Assembly (NCBI GenBank): GCA_030065235.1
Contig: JASJDC010000002.1
Span: 768,001 to 832,000, forward strand
Length of the DNA: 64,000 nucleotides
Direction: 5' to 3'
From: Alphaproteobacteria bacterium
GTDB lineage: Bacteria > Pseudomonadota > Alphaproteobacteria > UBA8366 > Aestuariispiraceae
Shown: positions 1 through 8,744 of the stretch, piece after piece
Layout: the number at the start of each line of letters is the position of its first letter
Position numbering within the stretch: the stretch's first letter is position 1
Notes under the pieces: generated by a model
Database searches by the model: none
Seen by the model: only the letters and a program-made list of their open reading frames with translations
Told to the model about the DNA's origin: nothing
Program-made: the position numbers and the translations under genes

Positions 1-704
1 CTGGTCTCCAGAACCGCCATCTCAATCAGCGAGGTCAGAACATCCAACCGGTCCGAAAGAGTCGCCGCTTCCAGCAGCGCCTGTTTCTCCGACGCTTCAA
101 ACGGGCAGATCATCGACAGCGAATTCACCAGGCGGCCGCCCGGCGTGTCGTTGACCACGTCCCAGTTGGCTTCGATGCCGCGGCCGGTGAAATAAGGGCG
201 CAGGGATTTCAGCAAGCGCTCCTTGCTCAGTTCGGCGCCGTCATCTTCCCGCAAATCGGCCTCGAAGCCGGACCAATCCGGGCGCACGCGGCGGAAACCG
301 TCCTTAAGCGCCAACTCGTCGCCGACCCGAAATCGCGCCACGCCTTTCAGATTGATCAGATAGCGGCCGTCATCGGTTTCCTCGAACCGAACAATCCGCC
401 CGGCGCAGCCGATGTCGAACAGGTCGGGCTGCCCAGCCTCCTCATCCGCGTCGTCGGAGTCGTCGTCTCCGCTGTCAGACATTTGGTCATTGTCGTTCGA
501 CGGGGCGGCGGTCTCCACGCGCGGGCGAGGCTGGATCATGCCGATCAAGCGTTCGCCGCTCAACGCGTCGGCGGTCATGTTCAGATAGCGGGTCTCGAAA
601 ATATTCAGAGGCAGCATGCCGTGCGGCAGCAACAGCGCGCCCGATAGGGGGAAGACCGGCAGGATCGCCGGTAGATCGTCGAAGCTGGGGTCGAAGATGC
701 TCAT
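1..704 (-). CDS. LON peptidase substrate-binding domain protein (partial, C-terminus off the left edge)
   Basis: Translated directly from the minus strand from ATG 704-702; about 234 residues are visible and the frame stays open to base 1. The N-terminal LPVFPLSGALLLPHG followed by LPLNIFETRYLNM is the hallmark of the LON substrate-binding (PUA-like) domain that also occurs alone, without the AAA+ and protease parts, in small proteins of many alphaproteobacteria. Around residues 70-92 there is a strongly acidic Asp/Glu/Ser insertion (key residues SGDDDSDDADEE) that interrupts the domain. It ends 16 bp downstream of the thioredoxin-TPR gene stop and on the same strand, so the two probably form an operon. 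The family's function is poorly defined; a role in substrate recognition is inferred from Lon only. Confidence 0.85.
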   Translation of the reverse strand, partial: MSIFDPSFDDLPAILPVFPLSGALLLPHGMLPLNIFETRYLNMTADALSGERLIGMIQPRPRVETAAPSNDNDQMSDSGDDDSDDADEEAGQPDLFDIGCAGRIVRFEETDDGRYLINLKGVARFRVGDELALKDGFRRVRPDWSGFEADLREDDGAELSKERLLKSLRPYFTGRGIEANWDVVNDTPGGRLVNSLSMICPFEASEKQALLEAATLSDRLDVLTSLIEMAVLET

Positions 705-720
705 CCGCCGCGCCGCCCGA

Positions 721-1638
721 TCAAGAGAACATGATCGATGACATCCGGCGCCGGCCGTCCTGGGCCAAAGGATCGCTGAAGCCCAAGGCCTCGAAAATCT
801 TCAGAAGCTGCAGCCGCGCCGCCTCCTCGTTCCAGTTCCGATCTTTCTTGAAGATCGTCAGCAGGTTCTCGATCGCCGGTTCGTTGTCGCCGGTCGCCGA
901 TTGGGCGACGGCCAGGTCGTAGAGCGCGTGAAGGTTGTCCGGCTCGGCGTCCGCCCGGGCCTGCAGCGCCGCCAGTTCATTGCGCGCCTGATCGCCTTGC
1001 GCCGCGAGTTCGAGCGCCGCCAGGACCGAGACCATCTCCTGGCTCTTTGTCACCTCGTCCGGGAGCTGTTCGATGAAGGCCTGGGCGTCGTCGGTCTGGC
1101 CGATCTTGATCAGCGCCGTTGCGAACCCGGCCAAGGCCTTCACATCGGTCGGATCGTGATCGATCAATTGTCGGAAGATGTCGGCCGCGGCCGCGTGGTC
1201 GCCCGCCTCCGCCAATTCGGCCGCCTGGGCGTGCGCCGCTTCGATCGGGTTCTCACCCGCGGCGCCGCCGGCCGCCGCCAAGACGCGGTCGACGAAGCTC
1301 TTGATCTGGCTTTCCGGCAAGGCCCCGACGAAGCCGTCGACCGGGCGGCCCTGATGGAAGGCATAGACCGCCGGAATCGATTGGATCCGCATCTGCTGCG
1401 CGATCTCCGGGCTCTGGTCGATATCGATCTTGACCAGCTTCACCGCACCGCCGGCGTTCTTGACCACCCGCTCGATCGCTGGGCCGAGCGTCTTGCAGGG
1501 TCCGCACCAGGGGGCCCAAAAATCGACGATGATCGGCGTCTGCATGCTGGCGTCGATCACGTCGACCGCGAATTGGGCGGTGCTCGAATCCTTGATCAAA
1601 GTCTCGGCGCCGGGCGCGGCGGAGAGGTTCAATTCCAT
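721..1638 (-). CDS. thioredoxin-TPR protein (CnoX/YbbN-like chaperedoxin)
   Basis: 305 residues. An N-terminal thioredoxin fold (about residues 15-120) carries the intact WCGPC redox site at 44-48, and a C-terminal TPR-like helical part (about 130-300) follows. This is the architecture of CnoX/YbbN, a cytoplasmic holdase that protects proteins from oxidative damage and hands them to GroEL or DnaK. Unlike E. coli CnoX, which has an SxxC site, both cysteines are kept here, so thiol-disulfide activity is expected. The start ATG gives MELNLSAAPG. It is followed closely by the LON-domain gene on the same strand, a common alphaproteobacterial pairing. Confidence 0.9.
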   Translation of the reverse strand: MELNLSAAPGAETLIKDSSTAQFAVDVIDASMQTPIIVDFWAPWCGPCKTLGPAIERVVKNAGGAVKLVKIDIDQSPEIAQQMRIQSIPAVYAFHQGRPVDGFVGALPESQIKSFVDRVLAAAGGAAGENPIEAAHAQAAELAEAGDHAAAADIFRQLIDHDPTDVKALAGFATALIKIGQTDDAQAFIEQLPDEVTKSQEMVSVLAALELAAQGDQARNELAALQARADAEPDNLHALYDLAVAQSATGDNEPAIENLLTIFKKDRNWNEEAARLQLLKIFEALGFSDPLAQDGRRRMSSIMFS

Positions 1639-1775
1639 CGGGGCGGGTTCCTAGTCTCTGGCGTCTCTGGCGCGGTCGGTCCCTGCCGCGCTGGCGCGTC
1701 GCTTGCGGTCAACGGCTGTTATGTGGCCGTTCGCGCTGAAGATGGCAAGGTGCTAGAGGCGCACGGCCGGGCCGA

Positions 1776-2324
1776 TCAGCCGGCCGCCTCGGTCGCTCCC
1801 AACGGCTTTAGCGCATCGAAATCCAGGATCGTCGGGTCCTTGCCTTCGGCTTTCAAGAAGGTCAACAGGTCGGCGCAAGCGATTTGGGTGGTGCGGTCGT
1901 TGCGCAGCGGGTGCGCGTTGACTTCGGACTGATCGAAAATCGCTTTGTCCAGCACAACGGCGATCCGGTTCTCACGATCGTTGATCACGCCGAAGGGCGT
2001 GACGGCGCCGGGAATCACTCCCATCAACTCTATCAGTAATTCCGGCGACCCGAAGCTCAGATTGCCCTTTGCGCCGAGGGCGGTTTTCAGCGCCTTCAGA
2101 TCGACCTTGCGGTCCTCCAGCACCACCGCCAGCCAGACGCTCTTCTTCTTGTCGCGCAGGAAAAGATTTTTGATCGAGGCGCCGCCGAGATCCGCATCGA
2201 TTCGTTCCAGGATCGCCTGCGATTCCGCCACCGTGAAGGCTGGATCGTGTTCGATCGTGCGATGCGCAATCCTCAGAGCGTCCAAACGCTGATACAGTCC
2301 GTCTTCACCGATTGCGTCCTGCAT
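1776..2324 (-). CDS. prolyl-tRNA deacylase, ProXp-ala/PrdX type (YbaK-like)
   Basis: 182 residues from ATG 2324 (MQDAIGEDGLYQRLDAL); a longer open frame upstream has no domain similarity and is left out. The central ASIKNLFLRDKKK segment and the later GVIPGAVTPFGVIND segment are signatures of the free-standing INS-like editing domain that hydrolyses Ala-tRNA(Pro) made by mistake by prolyl-tRNA synthetase. The protein acts in trans in the cytoplasm. Many alphaproteobacterial ProRS enzymes lack their own editing domain and depend on such a protein. The gene is leftward and is separated from the downstream thioredoxin-TPR gene by 137 bp that show no clear terminator. Confidence 0.88.
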   Translation of the reverse strand: MQDAIGEDGLYQRLDALRIAHRTIEHDPAFTVAESQAILERIDADLGGASIKNLFLRDKKKSVWLAVVLEDRKVDLKALKTALGAKGNLSFGSPELLIELMGVIPGAVTPFGVINDRENRIAVVLDKAIFDQSEVNAHPLRNDRTTQIACADLLTFLKAEGKDPTILDFDALKPLGATEAAG

Positions 2325-2449
2325 CGCCTGCGCCCTCGCCGCCCCAGAGAAAAGATGAGAGTCAAAACCAGCCCGCGATGTAGCGCGTGGGCCAAGGCTG
2401 CGCAAATCCGAGACAGGGGGCCGAGGCTCAGGATGCGGGCGAAAGCCGC

Positions 2450-2478
2450 TTGCCAAGCCGCGTCGGATGGGACATAAC
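2450..2478 (+). promoter_or_regulatory. candidate sigma-70 promoter of tRNA-Gly
   Basis: TTGCCA at 2450-2455, a 17-bp spacer and CATAAC at 2473-2478 fit a housekeeping promoter about 60 bp upstream of the tRNA. Between promoter and tRNA sits an 8-bp inverted repeat (GCCGATGC 2501-2508, GCATCGGC 2518-2525) that would form a hairpin in the leader. Confidence 0.45.
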
Positions 2479-2540
2479 CGCGCGGCTCCGCCAGGAGCCC
2501 GCCGATGCGTCACCCAAGCATCGGCCCACAGACTGGAAAC

Positions 2541-2615
2541 GCGGGCGTAGCTCAGGGGTAGAGCGCAACCTTGCCAAGGTTGATGTCGTGAGTTCGAATC
2601 TCATCGCCCGCTCCA
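2541..2615 (+). tRNA. tRNA-Gly(GCC)
   Basis: Complete 75-nt cloverleaf with encoded CCA. The acceptor GCGGGCG (2541-2547) pairs with CGCCCGC (2605-2611). The anticodon stem CAACC/GGTTG closes the loop TTGCCAA, giving anticodon GCC. The T-loop motif GTTCGAATC is present. The gene reads rightward and ends 85 bp before the oxidoreductase gene. Confidence 0.97.
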
Positions 2616-2700
2616 GTTTTTCCTTTTCCGACATGCAATCCGCAGTTGAATGCCGAAGCGTACCGTCGTGGGTCCGCCAATTGCGTCTGTCTTGGTTCCG

Positions 2701-3948
2701 ATGAAAGCAAACATCGCCGTTCTTGGGGCCGGGATGGTCGGGGTGTGTTGCGCACTGGCGCTGTTGCGGCGTGGGGCGTCGGTGACGCTGTTGGATCGGC
2801 GGGGGCCGGGGGAAGAAACGTCTTATGGCAATGCGGGGGTCATCGCGCGGTCGTCGCTTGCCCCGCTCAATGGTCCGGGGCTTTGGAAGAACCTGCCGCG
2901 TCTGGCGACGAACCGGGCCCCGGCGATGCGCTATAGCCTGCCCTATCTGCTGCGGGATGTTCGATCCTTGTCAGCCTTTCTGCGCAATGCGACTCCGGCG
3001 CGGTTCGCCGAAACCTGCCGCGCCTTGGACGCGTTGATCGCCTGTTCGATCGAAGAGCATGGCCGGTTGCGCGACGAGGCCGGCGCGTCGGCGCGGTTTT
3101 CAGAGGACGGTTGGACCTATCTGCATCGCACCGAGGCGGCCTATGAGTCCGGCGCCGGGCTGCGGCGGTTGTTCGACGCCTATGGCGTGGCGACCGAAGC
3201 GCTCGACCGAGACGCTTTGCGCGAGCATGAGCCGTCGCTGGCCCCGATTTTCGCCAAGGCGCTCTGGATCAAGGACGCCTGGTCGGTCAGCGATCCGGGC
3301 GGTCTGGTCAAGGACTACGCCCGCCTGTTCGCCGACCGCGGCGGCGTCATCCGGCAGGCGGAGATCGTCCGGGTCGGGCCGCATGGCGACGTTTGGTCCC
3401 TGATCGACGCGGATGGGACCCGAAACGAGGTCGATCGTCTCGTTGTAGCCTTGGGGCCTTGGTCCAAAGACTTCCTGGCGCCGCTTGGGCTCGAGATCCC
3501 GATGATCTATGAGCGCGGCTATCACCAGGAGTTTTCGGTCGCGGGCAACAACCGGCTGCGCCGTCCCGCCTATGACATCGCCGGCGGCTATGTCCTGGCG
3601 CCGATGGCGCACGGGCTGCGCCTGACCTCGGGCGTCGAACTGAGCCGCCGCGACGCGCCGGCGCGGTCCGAGCAACTGAATGCAGCGATCCGGGCGGCGA
3701 AACAGGCCTTCCCACTGGGCGCGCCGCTTTCCGAGACGCCGTGGCTCGGCCGCCGCCCGACCCTACCCGACAGCCGGCCTATGATCGGACCCGCGCCGCG
3801 CCGACCGGGTCTTTGGCTCGCCTTCGGCCATCAGCATATCGGATTCAGCACCGGCCCTGGCACCGCGCGCCTCTTGGCGGACCTGATGGAGGGGGCCCCG
3901 TCCCCGTTCGATCCTGGCCCTTTTCTCCCGGAGAGATATCTGTCCTAA
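2701..3948 (+). CDS. FAD-dependent oxidoreductase, D-amino acid dehydrogenase-like (DadA family)
   Basis: 415 residues from ATG 2701, where the dinucleotide-binding fold begins at once (MKANIAVLGAGMVGVCCALA, GxGxxG at residues 9-14). The SYGNAGVI segment near residue 42 and the C-terminal GLWLAFGHQHIGFSTGPGT are typical of DAO/DadA flavoproteins, which oxidise D-amino acids to 2-oxo acids and pass electrons to the respiratory chain. It heads a rightward group with a TRAP transporter and an Asp/Glu racemase, so the likely job is oxidation of an imported amino acid, possibly the D-form. The exact substrate cannot be read from the sequence; related enzymes act on hydroxyproline or other secondary amino acids. 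Confidence 0.85.
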   Translation: MKANIAVLGAGMVGVCCALALLRRGASVTLLDRRGPGEETSYGNAGVIARSSLAPLNGPGLWKNLPRLATNRAPAMRYSLPYLLRDVRSLSAFLRNATPARFAETCRALDALIACSIEEHGRLRDEAGASARFSEDGWTYLHRTEAAYESGAGLRRLFDAYGVATEALDRDALREHEPSLAPIFAKALWIKDAWSVSDPGGLVKDYARLFADRGGVIRQAEIVRVGPHGDVWSLIDADGTRNEVDRLVVALGPWSKDFLAPLGLEIPMIYERGYHQEFSVAGNNRLRRPAYDIAGGYVLAPMAHGLRLTSGVELSRRDAPARSEQLNAAIRAAKQAFPLGAPLSETPWLGRRPTLPDSRPMIGPAPRRPGLWLAFGHQHIGFSTGPGTARLLADLMEGAPSPFDPGPFLPERYLS

Positions 3949-4044
3949 TGGCTTATGAGACACAGTGAGCTTTTCGGGGGAAGGGCTGATTCGACCGGTT
4001 GAATTCCAAGAATCAACAAGACGACCTGAACAGAGGAGATAGTA

Positions 4045-5007
4045 ATGCGTTTGAAGTCACTGCTGATCGCCGGCGCCGCCTTTGCGCTGTCCGGTGCGCC
4101 GGCCCTGGCCCAGAAATGGGACATGGCGCTGGCCTATTCGGCGACCAACTATCATTCGGAGATCGCCGCCGAATTCGCCGCCGAGGTTACGGCCAAATCG
4201 GATTTGGAGATCGTCACGCATCCCAGCGGCTCGCTGTTCGGCGGGTCGGAGATTTTCGGCGCGGTGCGCCGCGGGCTGGCCCCGATCGGCGAGCGTCTGA
4301 TTTCCGCGCTCGGCAATGAAAACGCGCTCTATGAGCTGGATTCCGTGCCTTTCCTGGCGACCAGCTTCGCCGACGCGAAGAAGCTCTATGACGCGTCGAA
4401 GCCGACCCTGGTCTCAACCCTGGATGAGGCGGGCGTGCATTTCCTGTATTCCTGCCCCTGGCCGCCCCAAGGCTTCTATTCGGTGCGCGCGGCGGACAGT
4501 CTGGAGGCGATCGAAGGTCTGAAATTCCGCGCCTACAACGCCACGACGTCGAAAATGGCCGAAGGGCTGGGCATGCTGCCGACGAAGATCGAGGCCGCGG
4601 AGCTCTCGCAGGCTTTCGCCACCGGCGTTGCGCAGTCGATGATCTCGTCGGGCTCGACCGGTTTCGACCGCAAGCTCTGGGAACATGTCGACTATTACTA
4701 TGACGTGAAGGCCTGGCTGCCGCGCAACATGGTCATCGTCAACCAGGGGGCCTGGTCTGGCCTGGACGACGCCACGCGCGCCGTGATCACCGAAGCCGCC
4801 GCCACGGCTGAGCAGAACTGCTGGGCCAAGGCCGAAGAACTCGACAGCTGGTACGTCGAGCAGTTCAAAGAGAACGGCATGAATGTCGGAACGCTGAACG
4901 CGGACATGACGGCGGCTTTTGAAACCGTCGGCGCCGAGCTGCGCGACGCGTGGCTTGAGCGGGCCGGCGACGCCGGCAAGGCCGTTCTGGAAGCCTACGC
5001 CCAATAG
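4045..5007 (+). CDS. dctP: TRAP transporter solute-binding protein, DctP family
   Basis: 320 residues with a clear Sec signal peptide (MRLKSLLIAGAAFALSGAPA, cleavage after ALA-Q near 22-23). A Shine-Dalgarno GAGGAG lies just upstream of ATG 4045. The body matches the DctP fold: it starts with a short strand and the ATNYHSE segment, and the conserved arginine that usually clamps a carboxylate ligand is probably in EGLKFRAYN (about residue 156). It would bind an organic or amino acid in the periplasm and deliver it to the DctQM membrane pair encoded next. Context with a DadA-like oxidase and an Asp/Glu racemase suggests an amino acid ligand, which is an inference. Confidence 0.93.
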   Translation: MRLKSLLIAGAAFALSGAPALAQKWDMALAYSATNYHSEIAAEFAAEVTAKSDLEIVTHPSGSLFGGSEIFGAVRRGLAPIGERLISALGNENALYELDSVPFLATSFADAKKLYDASKPTLVSTLDEAGVHFLYSCPWPPQGFYSVRAADSLEAIEGLKFRAYNATTSKMAEGLGMLPTKIEAAELSQAFATGVAQSMISSGSTGFDRKLWEHVDYYYDVKAWLPRNMVIVNQGAWSGLDDATRAVITEAAATAEQNCWAKAEELDSWYVEQFKENGMNVGTLNADMTAAFETVGAELRDAWLERAGDAGKAVLEAYAQ

Positions 5008-5079
5008 TCTCGGGCGGAACATGCGGCGCGGGCGGCTCTTGGGGAAGGGCCGCCCAACGCGCCGCGCAAGGGGATCTCT

Positions 5080-5595
5080 GTGCGGGCGATATCCGACGCA
5101 CTCGACCGGGTCTATAATATCGCGGCCTTCATGGCCGGCGCCCTCTTGGTGCTGCTCGCCTTGCTGATCCTGTACAGCATCCTGGCGCGGCTGATCGGGC
5201 TTTACGCTGGCGGCGCCAGTGACATGGCCGGCTACGTCATGGCGACCAGCACCTTTCTCGCCCTCGCCTATACGTTCCGGTCGAACGGCCATATTCGGGT
5301 TGCGCTGTTCATTCAGCGCGCGGGCGGGTCAAAGCGGCGGGGGATCGAGATATTCTGCCTCGGTTTTGCGACGCTGATCAGCCTCTTCCTCGCCTACTAC
5401 ATGGCGTTCCTGGCGATCGAAAGTTACCAATGGGGCGAGCGGAGCGAGGGCGCCGACGCGATCCTCTTGTGGATTCCGCAGACGCCGGTGGCGATCGGGG
5501 CCGCCCTGCTGGCTGTTTCGGTGATCCACACCTTCCTGCAGGCCCTATTCGACTACGACGCGATCAAGCCTGATCTGGATCAGTCGGACGGGTGA
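5080..5595 (+). CDS. dctQ: TRAP transporter small membrane subunit, DctQ
   Basis: 171 residues from a GTG at 5080 preceded by an AAGGGGA Shine-Dalgarno. Four hydrophobic segments (about residues 13-35, 50-68, 87-108 and 128-150) and the short length match DctQ. The subunit pairs with DctM to form the sodium-driven secondary transporter in the inner membrane. It lies 72 bp after dctP and 7 bp before dctM, the normal operon order. Confidence 0.92.
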   Translation: MRAISDALDRVYNIAAFMAGALLVLLALLILYSILARLIGLYAGGASDMAGYVMATSTFLALAYTFRSNGHIRVALFIQRAGGSKRRGIEIFCLGFATLISLFLAYYMAFLAIESYQWGERSEGADAILLWIPQTPVAIGAALLAVSVIHTFLQALFDYDAIKPDLDQSDG

Positions 5596-5602
5596 CGGTC
5601 GG

Positions 5603-6901
5603 ATGAGCGAAACTCTCTCCATCATCGTCTTCGTGGCGACGCTGTTCGTCCTGCTCGGCATGGGCGTCTGGGTCGGCGCGGCTTTGTTGGCCACCGCCAT
5701 AGTCGGCATGTTCCTGTTCACCTCGACGCCGATCGGCCTGTCCATGGCGGTCACGGTCTGGGGCGAACAGTCTTCCTGGACCCTGACCGCCCTGCCGCTC
5801 TTCATCTGGATGGGCGAAATCCTGTTCCGGACAAAGCTTAGCGAGACGCTGTTTCGCGGGCTGGCGCCGTTTCTTCAGCGCCTGCCCGGCGGGTTGCTGC
5901 ATGTGAATATCGGCGCCTCCGCCGTCTTCGCGGCGATCTCCGGTTCCTCGGCGGCGACGGTGGCGACCGTCGGCAAGATGTCGATCCCGGAACTGCGGCG
6001 CCGCGAGTATCCGGAGCATATGATCATCGGCACCCTGTCCGGGGCCGGCACGCTGGGCCTTCTGATCCCGCCGTCGATTTCGATGATCATCTATGGCGTG
6101 ACCGTGAATGAGAGCATCTCGAAGCTCTTCATGGCGGCGATGCTGCCGGGTCTGGGGTTGGCGCTCTTCTTCATGATCTATGTGATCCTGTGGTCGCTGG
6201 TGAAGCGCGGCACCTTCAAGCCGCAGATCGACGTCAATGTCTCCGGTATTTTTGGGCGCTTGTTGGATCTGTTGCCGGTCCTGCTGCTGATCGGCTCTGT
6301 GATCGGGTCGATCTATACCGGCGTGGCCACGGCGACGGAGGCGGCGGCGCTGGGCGTCCTCGGCGCCTTCATCCTGTCCGCCTTGCAACGCAGCCTGACC
6401 TGGCAAAGCGTCACCGAGAGCGTGATCGGCGCGGTGCGGACCACCGCCATGATCATGCTGATCCTGATGGGGGCCGGATTCCTCTCGCTCGCCATGGGCT
6501 TCACCGGGATCCCCAAAGCGTTGGCCGAGGGTATCGAGGCTTGGAACCTGTCGCCGCTCGCCCTGATCGCCATTCTGACCATCTTTTACATTATCCTTGG
6601 CTGTTTCTTGGACGGGCTGTCCTCGATCGTGCTGACCATGGCGGTGATCGAGCCGATGGTGCGCGCCGCTGGGTTCGACATGCTGTGGTTCGGCGTCTAT
6701 GTGATGATCGTCGTCGAGATGGCCCAGATCACGCCGCCGATCGGGTTCAATCTGTTCGTGCTTCAGGGCATGACCGGCCGGGATATGGGCTTCATCTCCC
6801 GCGCGTCCTTCCCGATGTTCCTGGTGATGTGCGTCTTCATCGTCTTCCTGGTCATGGTTCCGGAAATCGCGACCTGGCTGCCTGAAGTCCTGAGCAAATA
6901 G
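5603..6901 (+). CDS. dctM: TRAP transporter large membrane subunit, DctM
   Basis: 432 residues, about 12 transmembrane segments, typical DctM length. Family motifs are visible: ISGSSAATVATVGKMSIPEL near residues 112-131, GAGTLGLLIPPS near 147-158 and ITPPIGFNLFVLQG near 376-389, which belong to the two pseudo-symmetric hairpins that bind sodium and substrate. With DctQ and DctP it completes a tripartite uptake system. The next gene, a racemase, begins 11 bp after the stop, so all are probably one transcript. Confidence 0.95.
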   Translation: MSETLSIIVFVATLFVLLGMGVWVGAALLATAIVGMFLFTSTPIGLSMAVTVWGEQSSWTLTALPLFIWMGEILFRTKLSETLFRGLAPFLQRLPGGLLHVNIGASAVFAAISGSSAATVATVGKMSIPELRRREYPEHMIIGTLSGAGTLGLLIPPSISMIIYGVTVNESISKLFMAAMLPGLGLALFFMIYVILWSLVKRGTFKPQIDVNVSGIFGRLLDLLPVLLLIGSVIGSIYTGVATATEAAALGVLGAFILSALQRSLTWQSVTESVIGAVRTTAMIMLILMGAGFLSLAMGFTGIPKALAEGIEAWNLSPLALIAILTIFYIILGCFLDGLSSIVLTMAVIEPMVRAAGFDMLWFGVYVMIVVEMAQITPPIGFNLFVLQGMTGRDMGFISRASFPMFLVMCVFIVFLVMVPEIATWLPEVLSK

Positions 6902-6912
6902 AGCGTCGCGCC

Positions 6913-7635
6913 ATGGCCAAAGCAGGGCGGGACGCCGTCGGCGTGCTTGTGTTGGACACCCGATTTCCGCGCGTGCCCGGCGACATCGCCAGCGCGCGGA
7001 CGTTCGGATTTCCGGTGCGGCTGAAGACGGTTGCGGGGGCGACGCAGGACGTCATTGTCGGCGATGTCGCCCGCGCCCGCCCGTTCCTGCCGGCTTTCAT
7101 CGACGCCGCGCAGGAATTAGAGCGCGAAGGGGTCGGCGCCATCACATCAAGCTGCGGCTTCCTCTCGCCGTTTCAGGATGCGCTGGCGGCGTCGGTCGAC
7201 ATCCCGGTCGTCCTGTCCAGCCTGACCCTGATCCCGCTCGTCTCACAGATGGTTGGCGGCCGACCGGTCGGCGTGATCACGGCCCAAGCCGAACATCTGT
7301 CGCGCTGGCATCTCGAGGCGGCCGGCGTCGCCTCATCGCATAGGGTCTATGTCCGCGGCATGGAAGACAGCCCCGCCTTCACCAAGGCGATACTCGATAC
7401 GGCGGCCGGCTCGGAAAACGCCTTCGACGCCGAAAAGATCGCTGCGGATTTCACGAACGTGTGCCGCCGGCTCGTCGAGGACGAGCCCGACACCGCCGCC
7501 TTGGTGTTGGAATGCACGAACCTGCAGCCCTATGCGGCGGCGGCGCAATCCGCGCTCGGGCTGCCGATTTTCGGTATCTATCACGCTGTCGCCCTGGCCC
7601 AGTCCGGCGTCGTCAACCCGACCTTCCCAAGCTGA
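6913..7635 (+). CDS. aspartate/glutamate racemase family protein
   Basis: 240 residues. Two cysteines in family positions, SSCGFL (about residue 80) and LECTNL (about 197), are the expected acid/base pair of cofactor-independent Asp/Glu/hydantoin racemases. The start ATG 6913 lies 11 bp after dctM. Because it is cotranscribed with the DctPQM transporter and downstream of a DadA-like oxidase, it probably interconverts the stereoisomers of the imported substrate or acts as a related decarboxylase or isomerase of the superfamily. Substrate not assignable from sequence. Confidence 0.82.
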   Translation: MAKAGRDAVGVLVLDTRFPRVPGDIASARTFGFPVRLKTVAGATQDVIVGDVARARPFLPAFIDAAQELEREGVGAITSSCGFLSPFQDALAASVDIPVVLSSLTLIPLVSQMVGGRPVGVITAQAEHLSRWHLEAAGVASSHRVYVRGMEDSPAFTKAILDTAAGSENAFDAEKIAADFTNVCRRLVEDEPDTAALVLECTNLQPYAAAAQSALGLPIFGIYHAVALAQSGVVNPTFPS

Positions 7636-7753
7636 GCCGGCGCCCGGCCCGCCTCTGCACCCTCGGACCTGCGCCATTGCATTGATCCGTCGCGCCGCCT
7701 ACACAGCGCTCCGGTCTCGTCGGGGGCCGGGTCAATAAGGGGACCTGCAAAGT

Positions 7754-8719
7754 ATGGACTGGCAGCTTGCGGCGCAGAATCTGATTTCTCCGCCGGTGCT
7801 CTTTTTCGCGTTGGGCGTCGCAGCGGCGCTGATGCGCTCGGACCTGTCGATCCCGGAAGCCATCGCCAAGGGCCTGTCGCTCTATTTGATGCTGTCGATC
7901 GGCTTCAAGGGTGGGGTCGCGGCCGGCGCGCATGGTTTGGGGTTCGATCTGGTCGCGGTGATCGCCGCCGCGGTCGTGCTGAGTTTCCTGATCCCGTTCA
8001 TCGCCTTCGGTTTCCTGAAGCTGACCACCGCCTTGCCGCAGGTCGATATGGCGGCGATTTCAGCCCATTACGGCTCGATCTCGATCGTCACCTTCATCGC
8101 GGCGACCTCGGCGATCGAGGCGGCGGGCCTGTCCTATCCGGGCATCATGGTGGCGGCGGCGGCGGCGATGGAAGTGCCGGCGATCGCCACGGCGCTCTTC
8201 CTCGCCCGGTCGAAGGCGGGGGGCCCGGTCCAGGGTGAGACCCCATGGCGCGAGGCGGCGCTGAACGGCTCGGTCCTGCTGCTGGTCGGCGCCTTCATCG
8301 TCGGGCTGATCACCGGAGAGCAGGGCTATAACGACATCGCGCCCTTCATCGTCGCGCCGTTTACCGGCGTGCTATGCCTGTTCCTGCTGGATATGGGCCT
8401 GGTGGCGGGCGGCGAACTGCGCCAGGCGCGCAAGAACCTGACGCCCGCCTTGCTCGGATTCGGGCTCTATATGCCGCCTGTCGGCGGGTTGCTGGGCGGC
8501 GCGGCGGGGGCCTTGATCGGCATGGATACGGGCGGGGTCGCGCTGCTGACGGTGCTGGCCGCCAGCGCCTCCTATATCGCGGTGCCGGCGGCGATGCGTC
8601 TGGCGCTTCCGGAGGCGCGGCCGTCGCTCTATCTGACCCTGTCGCTGGCGATCACCTTCCCCTTCAATCTGACGATCGGGATTCCTTTGTATATCACCTA
8701 TGCCGATTGGCTGACATAA
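7754..8719 (+). CDS. sodium-dependent bicarbonate transporter family permease (SbtA-like)
   Basis: 321 residues, about ten hydrophobic segments in two repeats. Recognisable SbtA features are LSLYLMLSIGFKGGVA (about 38-53), the AAISAHYGSISIVTF segment (about 97-111) and LLDMGLVAGGEL in the second half. In cyanobacteria SbtA is a single-protein sodium/bicarbonate symporter inhibited by the PII-like SbtB. Here a small PII-like gene follows 26 bp downstream, so the pair is kept together. In a heterotroph the transported anion may be bicarbonate for anaplerosis or another small carboxylate; the sequence does not decide. Confidence 0.87.
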   Translation: MDWQLAAQNLISPPVLFFALGVAAALMRSDLSIPEAIAKGLSLYLMLSIGFKGGVAAGAHGLGFDLVAVIAAAVVLSFLIPFIAFGFLKLTTALPQVDMAAISAHYGSISIVTFIAATSAIEAAGLSYPGIMVAAAAAMEVPAIATALFLARSKAGGPVQGETPWREAALNGSVLLLVGAFIVGLITGEQGYNDIAPFIVAPFTGVLCLFLLDMGLVAGGELRQARKNLTPALLGFGLYMPPVGGLLGGAAGALIGMDTGGVALLTVLAASASYIAVPAAMRLALPEARPSLYLTLSLAITFPFNLTIGIPLYITYADWLT

Positions 8720-8744
8720 CAGGGACGGGAAGCAAGGAAACGCC

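Noticed and set aside
901-1932. Long rightward open frame opposite the thioredoxin-TPR gene
   Set aside because: Arg/Gly-rich shadow of a real gene with an intact WCGPC motif on the other strand, a common effect of high GC.
2387-2704. Open frame running through tRNA-Gly
   Set aside because: It reads across a perfect tRNA gene and has no family resemblance.
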